Shown here: one piece after another, positions 1 to 9,384 of the stretch | Layout of the letters: each line of letters starts with the position of its first letter | Numbering within the stretch: position 1 is the stretch's first letter | Source of the DNA: an uncultured Helicobacter sp. | Lineage (GTDB): Bacteria; Campylobacterota; Campylobacteria; Campylobacterales; Helicobacteraceae | Reading direction: 5' to 3' | DNA length: 64,000 nucleotides | Assembly (NCBI RefSeq): GCF_910577135.1 | Contig: NZ_CAJTLL010000001.1 | Location: 1-64,000, forward strand | Made by a program: the position numbers and the translations under genes | Notes under the pieces: model-generated | Databases searched by the model: none | What the model saw: the letters and a program-made list of their open reading frames with translations, nothing else | Told to the model about the DNA's origin: nothing

Positions 1-416
1 GGTTTCATCTTTTAGAATCTACTCAAAGTCATAATTGAGTTGTATAGAAATGAACTAAGAAAATACAAGTTTTTATTCTCTATAAAAGTAACAAAACACT
101 TCATTTTCTTGCTTAGATGTCAAAGATCGCACCAAATATAATCAAGCTAAAAACCTTGAAGCTCTCTACATTAAAAGCTAAACAAACATTGACTATATTG
201 ATAAAGAACAACCATAAGACTAGTATTCAAGTTTTAGTTAAAATCTTGAACTTGCTTCATTATCCTAAATATCATAGATTTTAGACATTAGATTATGGTT
301 TTAGTGATTTATAAAGAAAAACTAAAAACTATAAACTGACGAAAAACCTACAAGAAGAGACTAGAAGCTCAATCAAATGGGAACGCAATATTACAGATAT
401 AAAGCTTAAAGTGGGC
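1..416. other. No intact gene seen at left edge
   Basis: This AT-rich stretch of about 416 bases precedes the 3' end of the lpxL gene. No open frame of useful length is present on either strand. Short stretches of plausible coding (for example around 130-210 on the + strand) are broken by stops, so a decayed gene is possible but cannot be identified. Confidence 0.5.
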
Positions 417-1331
417 TTATTTACTATAAATTTCTTTATAAGCCGATTTCCAACGCTTATGAAACCAAAACCAATCTTCTGGCTTCTCCCTTATCGCCTT
501 TTCTATCACATCAGCTTGAGCCTGTGTCGCCTCTAAAATATCTGCATTACTATCCTCGCTTTTTTTGCAATAAATTGGCGGATAATATCGCACTTCAAAG
601 CTCTTATAGCCCTCATTAATACTAATCATTATAGGCACTATACCCATATTAAAGCGTCTTGAAAGCACTGAAGCAATCGTTGTATGCGTAGCCCTTTTGC
701 CAAAAAAGTTTATCCATATTCCCTCTTGTATTGAAATATTTTGATCGACAAGAATCCCTGCGAGCGGGTTACTGCCGCCATAAAGCTTCAATAAATGTTT
801 AAACGCACCCTTTTTATCAATAAACTTTACTTTTTGTAACTCTCGCCGTGCAATAATCATTTGATTAATCGCATCAAATGGTGTTAGACGCCCAAGAGAT
901 GCCATATTACACCACGTATAGCGGGGAGGTAGCGCGCTTGCTATCGCTTCCCAATATCCATAGTGCGCCGATATACTTATCGCACCTTTATCCTTATGCA
1001 ACGTATCTAAAAGATAATGCTCGTCGATAAGATGAAAGCACTGCATATATTTCTCCATAGGGATAAACGCCACACGTATGGTCTCTAGCAGCACAAAGGC
1101 AAAGTTCTCATAGCATTTTTTAATAATCTTACACTTTTGCTCTTTGCTCATCTGCTCCCCATAGACAAAATCTAGGTTTGCCCTTGCATCCTTATGCCGC
1201 CTATTATCGAAGATTCTCATTATGGTAGCTAACACCTTGATATGCCAGACAAAGAGCCAATGAGGCATTTTAGCCAAGCAAAAACCTATACTATCAGTAA
1301 TTATTTTTAGAATCCTTGCTGTAATACTCAT
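417..1331 (-). CDS. lpxL: Lipid A biosynthesis acyltransferase (LpxL/HtrB family)
   Basis: A 304-residue protein of the usual length for this family. It is expected to transfer a secondary acyl chain onto Kdo-lipid A at the inner face of the inner membrane. Visible hallmarks are the catalytic H-x4-E in SAHYGYWEA near residue 122, a DQN segment near 194, FFGKRATHTT near 205 and the C-terminal WFWFHKRWK signature. An N-terminal hydrophobic stretch fits a membrane anchor. The start overlaps the waaC stop by four bases (ATGA), so the two are translationally coupled. The order ferredoxin-ppx-waaC-lpxL is as in H. pylori. The acyl donor and position cannot be told from sequence. Confidence 0.92.
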   Translation of the reverse strand: MSITARILKIITDSIGFCLAKMPHWLFVWHIKVLATIMRIFDNRRHKDARANLDFVYGEQMSKEQKCKIIKKCYENFAFVLLETIRVAFIPMEKYMQCFHLIDEHYLLDTLHKDKGAISISAHYGYWEAIASALPPRYTWCNMASLGRLTPFDAINQMIIARRELQKVKFIDKKGAFKHLLKLYGGSNPLAGILVDQNISIQEGIWINFFGKRATHTTIASVLSRRFNMGIVPIMISINEGYKSFEVRYYPPIYCKKSEDSNADILEATQAQADVIEKAIREKPEDWFWFHKRWKSAYKEIYSK

Positions 1332-2422
1332 TTGCTATCCTCGCTTATAGAATCTAATATATCCTTTACACTCGCACAAATACTGCTTGGAGCGATATTT
1401 GCAATACAAAAATCATCTTTTTTATAACTCGCCCTCTCACTTCCACACAAAAAGCGATTAATAAGACTATTAAGCGCAAAACGTTCTGGCGCTGTATTGC
1501 CATATAGGGTAAGAGAAGCTTTCTGCATAGCCCAAGCCAAATGCGTAACACCCGTATCCCCACCAATCACTAGAGCGACTTTTGTCATCAATGCCTTAAG
1601 CAAGTCTATTGAAAGAGGGGGTAAAGCCACTACTCGCGCTTGTGTAGCAAAACGTTCTTTTATACGTCCTGCCTTATCCGTGCTATGCTGCAAAAGTAAA
1701 ATATGTATATGCGGCTTCAAATCCAAAAGCCCATCAATTACTTCTACAAACAAATCTAGCGGGTAGGTCTTAGATTCTAAAGATGATTCAAGCACAAGCA
1801 AGATATATGAGGCTTTATCTCTCTTCATTTGTGAGCTTCCTACACAAGATTCTCTTAAAATATCCTCTATCTGCGTTTGCGCTCCTTGTGTGAATCCAAA
1901 GGCACAAGAGCGATTAGCATAAAATATACTCTCATCGACCTCATCTATGCCCAATGCAGCATTTACAAGGCTAAGATTACGTTTTAAAATATGCTCATTA
2001 TAAGGAATATGCACCTTATGCGTATAGCATATACTTGCCACAGGCTCTTTTATAGAATCTTTTGCGAAGCCCCAAAACTGACCTTTTTGAATGAAACTCC
2101 CACATAGCGCGGATTTGATTAAACCCTGCAAATCAATAAGCTTCTCACAAGATTCTAAAGATTGTAGCATCCTCATAATGCGCGGAATGGCTTTTATCCC
2201 GCCTTTTTTGAGTGGAATGCGAACAAGATTATCAATACAAGGGCTATCTGCCAATACTGCGGCAAACATATCATCTACTACCCAATGCAAACGCACACCT
2301 TGCGGATATTGCCGCTGCAAATATGCTCTCACAAAAGGCAGCACACACGCTCCTACTATTACATCTCCAAGGCTTGAAAGTCGCAAAAAGCTAATATTAA
2401 TAGGCGCATTTTGCACTTCCAT
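1328..2422 (-). CDS. waaC: LPS heptosyltransferase I (glycosyltransferase family 9)
   Basis: A 364-residue GT9-family protein expected to add the first heptose to Kdo in the LPS inner core. It begins with the typical ISFLRLSSLGDVI N-terminus and carries the late GGDTGVTHLAWA nucleotide-sugar binding motif near residue 288, followed by YGNTAPERF. A purine-rich site (AGAGGGA) lies upstream of the ATG. The gene follows ppx by 12 bases and overlaps lpxL by four, so it is part of a compact operon dedicated to the outer-membrane glycolipid. Assignment to heptosyltransferase I rather than II rests on motif style and synteny with H. pylori. Confidence 0.9.
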   Translation of the reverse strand: MEVQNAPINISFLRLSSLGDVIVGACVLPFVRAYLQRQYPQGVRLHWVVDDMFAAVLADSPCIDNLVRIPLKKGGIKAIPRIMRMLQSLESCEKLIDLQGLIKSALCGSFIQKGQFWGFAKDSIKEPVASICYTHKVHIPYNEHILKRNLSLVNAALGIDEVDESIFYANRSCAFGFTQGAQTQIEDILRESCVGSSQMKRDKASYILLVLESSLESKTYPLDLFVEVIDGLLDLKPHIHILLLQHSTDKAGRIKERFATQARVVALPPLSIDLLKALMTKVALVIGGDTGVTHLAWAMQKASLTLYGNTAPERFALNSLINRFLCGSERASYKKDDFCIANIAPSSICASVKDILDSISEDSK

Positions 2423-2434
2423 TGTTAAGTCCCT

Positions 2435-3910
2435 CTAAAATGTTTTAATAAACTCAATATTCAATGGCTCTGGCTTGTGAAGCTTACTAATATTTTCACG
2501 TGCGAGGTACAAATCAGTAGCGGTATAAATCTTCAAAGTTTTAGATTTGATATATTCATAGCGAATCTGCAAATTCCCCTCACCACGACAAACTGTCTCC
2601 GCAAGAGCAAGCATGAAGCTAAGCCACTGCAAACTCAAAAGTTTAGGCATCATATCGCTAATATGCCCAATATTCTCATCTTGGGGGATTTTTTTGCCAC
2701 TGTATTCCACAAGTAAGCAAATACTCATACGCTCTACGTGAGAAAAACCATATTCAAGGGCATTAAGTAAAAAATATGAGCCGTGCTTATCTGCATTATA
2801 GAAATTGAGAATCCGCCCAATGCTTGAGAGATATGAAGCCGTATTTAAAAGCTTTTTACACTGCTCATCAAGCTTGTGCATAGGGAAAAGTGTATCAAAA
2901 ATCTTTAGAGATTCCCTACGAGTCATCTCTGCATATTTCTTATCAAGCATAAATCGATCTTCTATCGCACTAATAGAGGGATTAAAGGCTTTGGGAAAGG
3001 TATTTTTATGCCCACGTAATAAATCACTTAAATACACACCTTCACGCACACCTACCCCACTTGTGATAATGTCTTTTGCATTAAAATGTGTAAGAAACAT
3101 TTGCAAAATCAACGCCCCACTGCGAATATTATCAATTCTATCTGGCGGCACACCTATATCGGCAAGTTTATCAAGTGAGGCGTGAGAGACTTTCTCAAAA
3201 AATTTAAGATTCTGTGCGACATCAATCTCATAGCCATGCACTTCTGCAATAGGATATTTTTTGTGTTTCATTATCATTTTTGAAAGCGCACGAATCGTCC
3301 CACCCACACCAAAAACACGCTCGTGCTTAAAATGTGAAGGAATGCTTTTAAGCTGCTCTTGGATAAATGTAATAGCCCCCTGTATATTATTCTCCTTATC
3401 AAAAAACAGCTCTTTTAGGCGAATAGTGCCGACATTAAGTGAGATAAGATCGATGATTTTGCCATCTTCTATAAGGGCACATTCCGTGCTTCCCCCACCT
3501 ATATCAATAGTAATCCCATCTTTATAATGCAATAAATTCGCACAGGCAATCCCTCCATAAAGTGCCTCCTTTTTGCCATCAATGACTTTGATAGAAAGAC
3601 CACATTCCCGTCTTGCTCGCTCTAAGAACACCCGCGCATTGGGTGCATCTCTCAATGCGGAAGTGGCTACACAAAAAGTTTTGCGGCTTTTATGTGCCTT
3701 GGAGATTTGCACAAATTCTTTAAGGGCACAAATCGCCCTCTCCATAGGCACTTCACCCAAAATCCCACCCGATTCATAGCAGCCCTCCGAAATGCGCACT
3801 TTGGATTTCACTTCATAAATCAAATGAAAGGCAAAACGTGAAGTTTTACGGAAAATTGCCATACGCACAGAATTTGAGCCAATGTCTATAACAGAGGTAA
3901 TTTTTGCCAT
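2435..3910 (-). CDS. ppx: Ppx/GppA exopolyphosphatase family phosphatase
   Basis: A 491-residue member of the Ppx/GppA family (ASKHA fold), which hydrolyses polyphosphate and/or pppGpp. The N-terminal phosphate-binding loop VIDIGSNSVRMAIF and the second DIGGGSTECALIE motif (near residue 139) are intact. The length fits the family including the C-terminal HD-like region. The ATG overlaps the ferredoxin stop (TAATG). The family cannot be split into polyphosphatase and pppGpp phosphatase from sequence alone; a link to stringent response or polyphosphate turnover is inferred from the family. Confidence 0.9.
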   Translation of the reverse strand: MAKITSVIDIGSNSVRMAIFRKTSRFAFHLIYEVKSKVRISEGCYESGGILGEVPMERAICALKEFVQISKAHKSRKTFCVATSALRDAPNARVFLERARRECGLSIKVIDGKKEALYGGIACANLLHYKDGITIDIGGGSTECALIEDGKIIDLISLNVGTIRLKELFFDKENNIQGAITFIQEQLKSIPSHFKHERVFGVGGTIRALSKMIMKHKKYPIAEVHGYEIDVAQNLKFFEKVSHASLDKLADIGVPPDRIDNIRSGALILQMFLTHFNAKDIITSGVGVREGVYLSDLLRGHKNTFPKAFNPSISAIEDRFMLDKKYAEMTRRESLKIFDTLFPMHKLDEQCKKLLNTASYLSSIGRILNFYNADKHGSYFLLNALEYGFSHVERMSICLLVEYSGKKIPQDENIGHISDMMPKLLSLQWLSFMLALAETVCRGEGNLQIRYEYIKSKTLKIYTATDLYLARENISKLHKPEPLNIEFIKTF

Positions 3911-4161
3911 TATTCCCCTCTTTGCAGGGTTTCAAACTTATATTTTAATTCTTCAATGCTTTCTATATTATCAGGATCTGGTACAATCGCATCTACTGGG
4001 CATACGGACAAACAACTTGGTTCATCATAACTTCCCACACATTCGGTGCATATATCTGGATCTATACTATAGATCGGATCGCCCTCCTCAATCGCACCAT
4101 TAGGACATTCTTCGGCACACGCATCACACGCAATACATTCATTATTTATCATTAAAGCCAT
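3910..4161 (-). CDS. 2[4Fe-4S] ferredoxin, YfhL type
   Basis: An 83-residue ferredoxin. The first cluster motif is CIACDACAEECP near residues 9-20. The second is CTECVGSYDEPSCLSVCP, where the spacing between the second and third cysteines is enlarged, as in the YfhL/Allochromatium-type ferredoxins. It is a soluble electron carrier whose partner is not evident. It is the first gene of a tight operon (ferredoxin-ppx-waaC-lpxL) and its stop codon overlaps the ppx start. The same neighbour order is known in H. pylori. Confidence 0.93.
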   Translation of the reverse strand: MALMINNECIACDACAEECPNGAIEEGDPIYSIDPDICTECVGSYDEPSCLSVCPVDAIVPDPDNIESIEELKYKFETLQRGE

Positions 4162-4246
4162 TCTTTGACACTCCCAATGATTATTGTAAAGAAAAAATCA
4201 TACCTTTTAACCAAAGGTTCTTTAAAGTCCGCTTAACTCTTGGCTT

Positions 4247-4930
4247 TTAACCCCTAAGCCATATATCTACGCCATACTCATTGGGGTGATTAGTAGCAAT
4301 AACTTGGGTATTTGGCACAAGACTTAAGAGTTCTTTAAAACTTTCTTGCGGGAGAAAAAGCATATCCGCACCGCTAAAAATGGCTTTTTTCAGCTCATCT
4401 TTATTATCTGCTCCCACAAATACATCAAACTCCAAACGTCTTGCAAAGTTAAGTAGCTCTTTAAGTGCCTTGCCCTCAAGCGGTGCCGCAGGGATAAGCA
4501 GTGTATCCGCACCAAAAAGAGCAGATTCTAAAATTTGATACTTGTCTATAAATATATCAATATGAATGATGGGCAATGTGCTGTGGCGGCGGAGCAAGGA
4601 GATAGATTCTAAATGCTGCATAGGATCTTTGGCGCTTTCTTGGGTGTATTGGGGGCATAAATTTAGCACATAGGCGTCAAAATGTGTTTCCTCCTCCATT
4701 TGTGTGGTTTGATAAAGCAGTGAGCTTGTATCTGTGGTGGATTCTATATGAAAGGTATGGGCTAGTTTGGGCGTATTTTGCCGCTCATTGCGAATAAAAA
4801 ACTCTTTATTGGCGCGGGGCATATACGGGCTATAAGCCAATGTCCGCCCTAATATATCAAAGTCAATCATTGCCATTCGTGTCCTAAGAGATGCTTTAAC
4901 GTTTGCAATCTGTTCTTGTGTGATATGCAT
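4247..4930 (-). CDS. TrpC-like (indole-glycerol phosphate synthase-related) protein, probably not catalytic
   Basis: The start at 4930 is preferred over upstream in-frame ATGs because AAGGAT sits about 10 bases before it; this gives 227 residues. The central part (HIDIFIDKYQILESALFGADTLLI, positions about 4500-4570) resembles the beta/alpha unit of indole-3-glycerol phosphate synthase that normally reads LRKDFIIDxYQI..GADAVLLI, but the catalytic lysine of the RKDF motif is replaced by a hydrophobic residue. The N-terminal third does not show the SPSKG motif. It is therefore a divergent TIM-barrel paralog of unknown role. It diverges from the zinc-ribbon gene across an intergenic region holding a 12-G tract. 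Confidence 0.6.
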   Translation of the reverse strand: MHITQEQIANVKASLRTRMAMIDFDILGRTLAYSPYMPRANKEFFIRNERQNTPKLAHTFHIESTTDTSSLLYQTTQMEEETHFDAYVLNLCPQYTQESAKDPMQHLESISLLRRHSTLPIIHIDIFIDKYQILESALFGADTLLIPAAPLEGKALKELLNFARRLEFDVFVGADNKDELKKAIFSGADMLFLPQESFKELLSLVPNTQVIATNHPNEYGVDIWLRG

Positions 4931-4967
4931 TTGGCTATCCTTTATATAGCTTTGGGTTAAATGGCGA

Positions 4968-4973
4968 ATTCTA
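4968..4973 (-). promoter_or_regulatory. Putative extended -10 box of the TrpC-like gene
   Basis: On the minus strand the bases read TGC-TAGAAT, an extended -10 like those used by epsilonproteobacterial sigma-70. It lies about 38 bases before the 4930 start codon. The G12 tract falls about 35 bases further upstream, in the UP-element region. No experimental support. Confidence 0.35.
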
Positions 4974-5007
4974 GCATATTCTTTTGTGTCAAGTAAGAAT
5001 TTATTAA

Positions 5008-5019
5008 GGGGGGGGGGGG
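5008..5019. repeat. 12-G homopolymer tract between divergent genes
   Basis: An uninterrupted run of 12 G on the + strand, in a region of otherwise low GC, between the starts at 4930 (minus) and 5084 (plus). Tracts of this length in Helicobacter and Campylobacter are prone to slipped-strand mispairing. Here it lies outside coding sequence, so length changes would act on promoter geometry. Confidence 0.9.
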
Positions 5020-5040
5020 TAATACAACAGGTTTTTGTGT

Positions 5041-5046
5041 TATATT
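5041..5046 (+). promoter_or_regulatory. Putative -10 box for the zinc-ribbon membrane protein
   Basis: TATATT preceded by T-rich sequence, 38 bases before the ATG at 5084. Its -35 region would fall at about 5018-5023, directly against the end of the G12 tract. Confidence 0.35.
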
Positions 5047-5083
5047 TTTGGTTATCGTAGCACAGCCATTGCAATGGGGGAAT

Positions 5084-5455
5084 ATGAATAAAAAGACAAA
5101 AGAACATCTTTTTTTATTGTCAAGTTTAATGCTTATTTGCATTATGGCTTTTGCAAGTATTTATTTTCAAAATTCTTATCTTGCCTATATCTTTGCTCCT
5201 GTGCCTATTATAATAGCCTTGATGATGTATCTTTATACCAAACAGAAAACATATTGCCCACATTGCCACAAAAGCTTCAAGTTAGAATTTATCGGTAATG
5301 ATATATCCTCACAGAGTGCTCTCTCATACTGCAAAAAAGATGTTGATGATATGCTAGATGGAGAAATCTTCCATGTAGAAGAAAAAACGGATTATTTTAA
5401 ATGTCGGCATTGTGGATTTATCAACTTTGAAATAAAAAAATATAAGGTTAAATAG
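5084..5455 (+). CDS. Small membrane protein with C-terminal zinc ribbon
   Basis: The ATG at 5084 follows GGGGGAAT and is chosen over the TTG at 5048; this gives 123 residues. The N-terminal half has two hydrophobic segments separated by a short loop (about residues 9-27 and 30-47). The C-terminal half has a CPHC pair near residue 58 and a CRHC pair near residue 107, which together look like a four-cysteine zinc ribbon. I do not recognise a specific family. The arrangement suggests a membrane-anchored protein with a cytoplasmic metal-binding head. It is alone, divergent from the TrpC-like gene and convergent with the decayed res gene. Confidence 0.65.
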   Translation: MNKKTKEHLFLLSSLMLICIMAFASIYFQNSYLAYIFAPVPIIIALMMYLYTKQKTYCPHCHKSFKLEFIGNDISSQSALSYCKKDVDDMLDGEIFHVEEKTDYFKCRHCGFINFEIKKYKVK

Positions 5456-5540
5456 TCCATCGCCTTGATTTCAGATTCCACATTTTGGCTTGTTTGCATT
5501 TTATGAATGCTCTAATGCCCCTTTTTGCCCAATATCCAAA

Positions 5541-8384
5541 CTAATACACGAAAATGTCCTTTATGCTTTCTTTTATAAGTTTCTCAAGTTTCCCAATTCT
5601 ATTTGTGCCTGATTTGTTATAAAAATACAAAAACACTGCAGGTAACTTATCATCTTTAAATTCCTTAAATATTTCTTCAAAGCCATCAGCCTTAGCTATG
5701 CTATTAGCCGTATGTTCTAAGCCTTTAGGGCCAATAAAGATGATCTTATATGCTCCGCTTTGCTTATGCCTTAGCCAAAAGATGAAATCGGGATAAAATT
5801 TTCTATACACTTGATTTTGTGAATCAAAATAAGGGATATAAATCGAATCCACATTTTCAACAATCCGACTAAAACACCAATCGTATTGCTTTAAGATGTT
5901 ATTGTTATCTTGCAAATATTTCTGCAAATCTTGCAAAAATTCTATTTCGCTTGGTTCTCTAATCGCATAAATAATTCTGCTATCATTTTTCTTGTCTATG
6001 ACCAAAGGATTATAATAATGTTCTTTTAATTCCGTATTAAGTTCATAATTGCAACACTCTACTTTATGCTATTTTGTGCTTTGCTTGATAGCCTCTGTAT
6101 ATTCATCAATGCCTATTTTTCCTTGCTCAAACTCTATTTTTAACTGCTTTTCACTTTTTGCCCCAAGATTTGCTACAAGCTCTCTAATCTTTTTATTCAT
6201 CTCTTCTACAATAATAGAATCAAGCGTGGAGCTAAACCTCTCATAATGGCAAATTTCATTGTCAATTTCTGCAAATCTTTCAAATTCCTTGCTTCTTGGC
6301 ATTAAAGAAACCCTCCAAAACTCTCAAAGCATTCTCCGCTTTAAGCGTCGGTATATCCCCTCTAATTTCAATTGCTTGTGTCTTACCATCATTTGTCATT
6401 TTTTCTTTAATTTTACATAATGTTTTATAGCCCAAATCTTTCGCCCTTATGTTCTCGCGCAAAAGTAGCACATCTTCATCAAAAGATTCTATATAACTTT
6501 TCAATTCCTCAAAATCACAATGCGAGAGGATATAAGGCTTATTTTGCAAAGTAGCAGAATCTTTATATTTTGGCACAAGCAAGGGCTTAAATGCTTTACT
6601 TTTCCTAAATCCACTTAAGGGGTAGCTTTGGATAAATTCCTCTAATCCCTCTAAAATCCCCTTAATCGCCTCTGTTTGAGTTGCCATTATAAAAAGCGTC
6701 TCAATGCCCAAAGCTTTATGTGAAATCTCCTCCCGCTGATTAAAATCAAGCTCCTCACATTTTTCAAGCCTTTTTCTCACTCCCTTAAAAGGCTCAATCC
6801 GCACACCTCGCCCAATGGTTTGCAAAACATATTTTTTGGCATTTTTGCTGCCTATATTAATAAAACTAATCATATTCACGCGATTACTATCCCAACCCTC
6901 ACTAAAAACTTTACTCCCCATCATAATTTGTATGGGCGAAGATTCTTCGTTAATACTTTGAAAATATCCCTTTGTAATGTCCTCACCACTTTCAACGCCG
7001 AGATTCTGCAAATACTGCTTCTCCCACTCTCTAATGCTCCCAATATTGAGAAGCAAAAAGGGCTCTTTAGCATTTTTAGACTTAAAGACAATCTCTTTGG
7101 TATTGCCCTTTATCCTACACGCCTCAATCATAGAAGCTTCTTTGGCATAAAAAATTTCTTTTCTTAAAGTCTTAGAATCCATTGTTTGAATAAGCTCCAA
7201 AAACTCCTCATCTAAGCGCATATTCTCATCAAAATACAAGTTTTGGTTTTGTGAAAGTTTCTCATAGAGATTCTGCGCTAAGGGCGTAATGCCTCTATCC
7301 TCTTTTAAAATCTGTAAAATCGCCTCAAAGTAAAGCTTTATCCCCGCATCTGTAGTATTAACTTTATCCGCAACCGCGATAATTAGCGGTTTATGGTAGA
7401 AAAGGGGCTTATTTGCAAATTTTTGCATTATGTTTTCTCTATGCTTTTTTATCGCACAAAAGAGTATAAAACTCTCTAAGATTTTTACGATTTGCTCCTC
7501 ATTTTTTTCTTTATCCTTAAGGCTTTCAAATCAGAATTTAACACCGCGATATTTTTGCCATAGCCCTCAAGATTGAATCGTTCTAAATTATAATTAAACG
7601 CACAAGTTTGCAAATCAAAACTATCACTAAAGGTTGCGGAGAAATTAAAAATAAAGCCCTTCTTACCTTTGCCCTCTGCAAGTTCTCTTATATAGCCTTT
7701 GCGCACAGAATCTTTGCTATCGCCCTTATGTGCCTCATCAAGCAGGACAATCCAACCTTCTTTGTTGAGGAAGTTTTTATAATTCAATCGTTTTGCTTTG
7801 GAATCCTTGCCGACATTTTCGTCAATATCAAGCAAATCACTGCGTCCAATAAAAACGATATTCTCATCAAAGAGTGAAGTGCCATAACTCACGTTTTCAT
7901 AGTCTTTTAAATCCTTTAATGTAATTGTTTTGCTTTGATAGGCGTTATATTCTTTGATATGCGCCTTAAACTGTTCTAAAATTTTTTCATTGGGCACAAG
8001 GAGCATAATAGGTTTCTTCGGAAACTCGCCACTTGCCATCAAAACATGCAAAAGGGCAATTAGCTTTATCATCACAATGCTTTTTCCGCTCCCCGTCGCC
8101 ATCCAAAAGCTCGCGGTGTTGATTTGCTCTTTTGCAATATCCCTAACTCCATAATCACGATAGCTCTGATATAATTCGTCAATATTTTTTACATAAAAAT
8201 TCAAGGCAGTTATGGCGCTTTTAAGCGCAGCAATTTGATAGTCTTGCAAAGAAATGGTGTGCGAAAAACTCTGCAAATCAAAGCTACTTAGCAAAGATTC
8301 GCTATCTTGAATCTTTGGTGCAATGATTTCTTTTAGAATCAGTTCTTTTTGTGATGATTGTGTGTTAGGTTTTGCTTTAGCCAT
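5541..8384 (-). pseudogene. Type III restriction enzyme Res subunit, decayed (system 1)
   Basis: Four fragments line up as one Res protein. The N-terminal part (8384-7485) has TGSGKS (Walker A) and LLDEAHKGD (DEAH box). A frameshift near 7505-7530 leads into the second helicase part (to about 6290), where another frameshift leads to a third piece. That piece ends at an in-frame TAG at 6069-6071, after which the same frame continues into the C-terminal nuclease domain (to 5541). There the PD-(D/E)xK motif reads YPDFIFW...IFIGPKG, so the expected acidic residue before PKG is glycine (codon at 5730-5732). The enzyme should be non-functional. Its start overlaps the RhuM gene by eight bases. Confidence 0.85.
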
Positions 8385-9375
8385 TTTTGCTCCTCAATGC
8401 CTTATAGGTAGATTCTAAAATTTCTTCGTCTTCTTTTTGCGCCTTCAGCAATTCTTCTTTTTTTCGTTGTGCCTCAAAAAGTTGATATTGTTCATAAGCG
8501 ATTTGTTCCATTTGTGCATTGGAAATACTGCCATTATCTCTTAAAATTTCCTTGCCTTGAAAGGTAAGCAACGAATCCACATTTTGCCTCCAAAAGTCCA
8601 TAGTCAAAGTTTGTTTATCTCTCACTCTAAGCTCTGCGGATTCTAAAAATACATTGACTAAACGATTCAGGTTATCAAGCTCCTCTTTATTTAAATAATT
8701 TTTCGCCACAATCACATCGCCTTTACGCACAATATTGCCTTTCCAGCTTGTTAGCCCCATATTTGGTTCATTAGCATTAGCTCGCTCGCAAATAAGTTCC
8801 GCTGCAGTTTTATGCGTAGTCGCATACAAAAGCTTGTTTTGTGTTTGAGCAAAAAACATTTGCGTTGCCTTATCGCTTGGGTCATAATCCACACTCAAAG
8901 CAAAAAGTTCGCGCACTTTTTGATAAAATCTTTTCTCACTCGCCCTTATATCGCGAATCTGCTCTAAAAGCTCATCAAAGTAATCCGTCCTGCCATTTGG
9001 ATTTTTTAGCCTATCACTATCGATGATGAAGCCTTTTTGCAAATAGCCGCTTAAATGCTCATTTGCCCAGATTCTAAACTGCACCCCTCGTTTGCTTCGC
9101 ACGCGAAAGCCCACAGCCAAAATCATCTCTAAAGAATAAAATTTCACCTTGTAGGATTTGCCATCGGTGGCAGTTGTCAAGTATTCCTTGACAACCGAAT
9201 CCTCTCGCAATTCCCCCTCTTGCAGGATATTTCTTATATGCAAACTTATGTTTTGTTTTGAGGTGTCAAAAAGTTTTGCCATAGCATCTTGTGCCAAAAA
9301 TACACTTTCACCTAGCTCATAGAGCTCAACCTTGACTTTTTTATCTTGTGTGGTGTAGAGGAGGAGGTTTGGCAT
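8377..9375 (-). CDS. RhuM-family protein inside the type III R-M locus
   Basis: A 332-residue protein. The N-terminal half matches the RhuM (virulence_RhuM) family: a DNA-binding-like segment (FLAQDAMAKLFDTSKQNISLHI, about residues 28-49), the TTATDGKSYKVKFYSLEMILAVGFRVRS signature split over residues 67-94, and FRIWANEHL. The C-terminal third is charged and coiled-coil-like (QRKKEELLKAQKEDEE). RhuM proteins have no settled biochemical role; they often travel with restriction systems and phage-like DNA. The gene lies 9 bases after the 307-residue ORF and overlaps the res start by 8 bases, so it belongs to the same transcript as mod and res. Confidence 0.85.
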   Translation of the reverse strand: MPNLLLYTTQDKKVKVELYELGESVFLAQDAMAKLFDTSKQNISLHIRNILQEGELREDSVVKEYLTTATDGKSYKVKFYSLEMILAVGFRVRSKRGVQFRIWANEHLSGYLQKGFIIDSDRLKNPNGRTDYFDELLEQIRDIRASEKRFYQKVRELFALSVDYDPSDKATQMFFAQTQNKLLYATTHKTAAELICERANANEPNMGLTSWKGNIVRKGDVIVAKNYLNKEELDNLNRLVNVFLESAELRVRDKQTLTMDFWRQNVDSLLTFQGKEILRDNGSISNAQMEQIAYEQYQLFEAQRKKEELLKAQKEDEEILESTYKALRSKNG

Positions 9376-9384
9376 ATTAGTTTC

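Noticed and set aside
4957..5142. Longer N-terminal versions of the TrpC-like protein across the G tract.
   Set aside because: They include non-conserved low-complexity residues and overlap the divergent gene; a good ribosome binding site supports the start at 4930.
5541..8384. The res fragments as separate small genes.
   Set aside because: Each continues the same Res domain order and lacks its own ribosome binding site.
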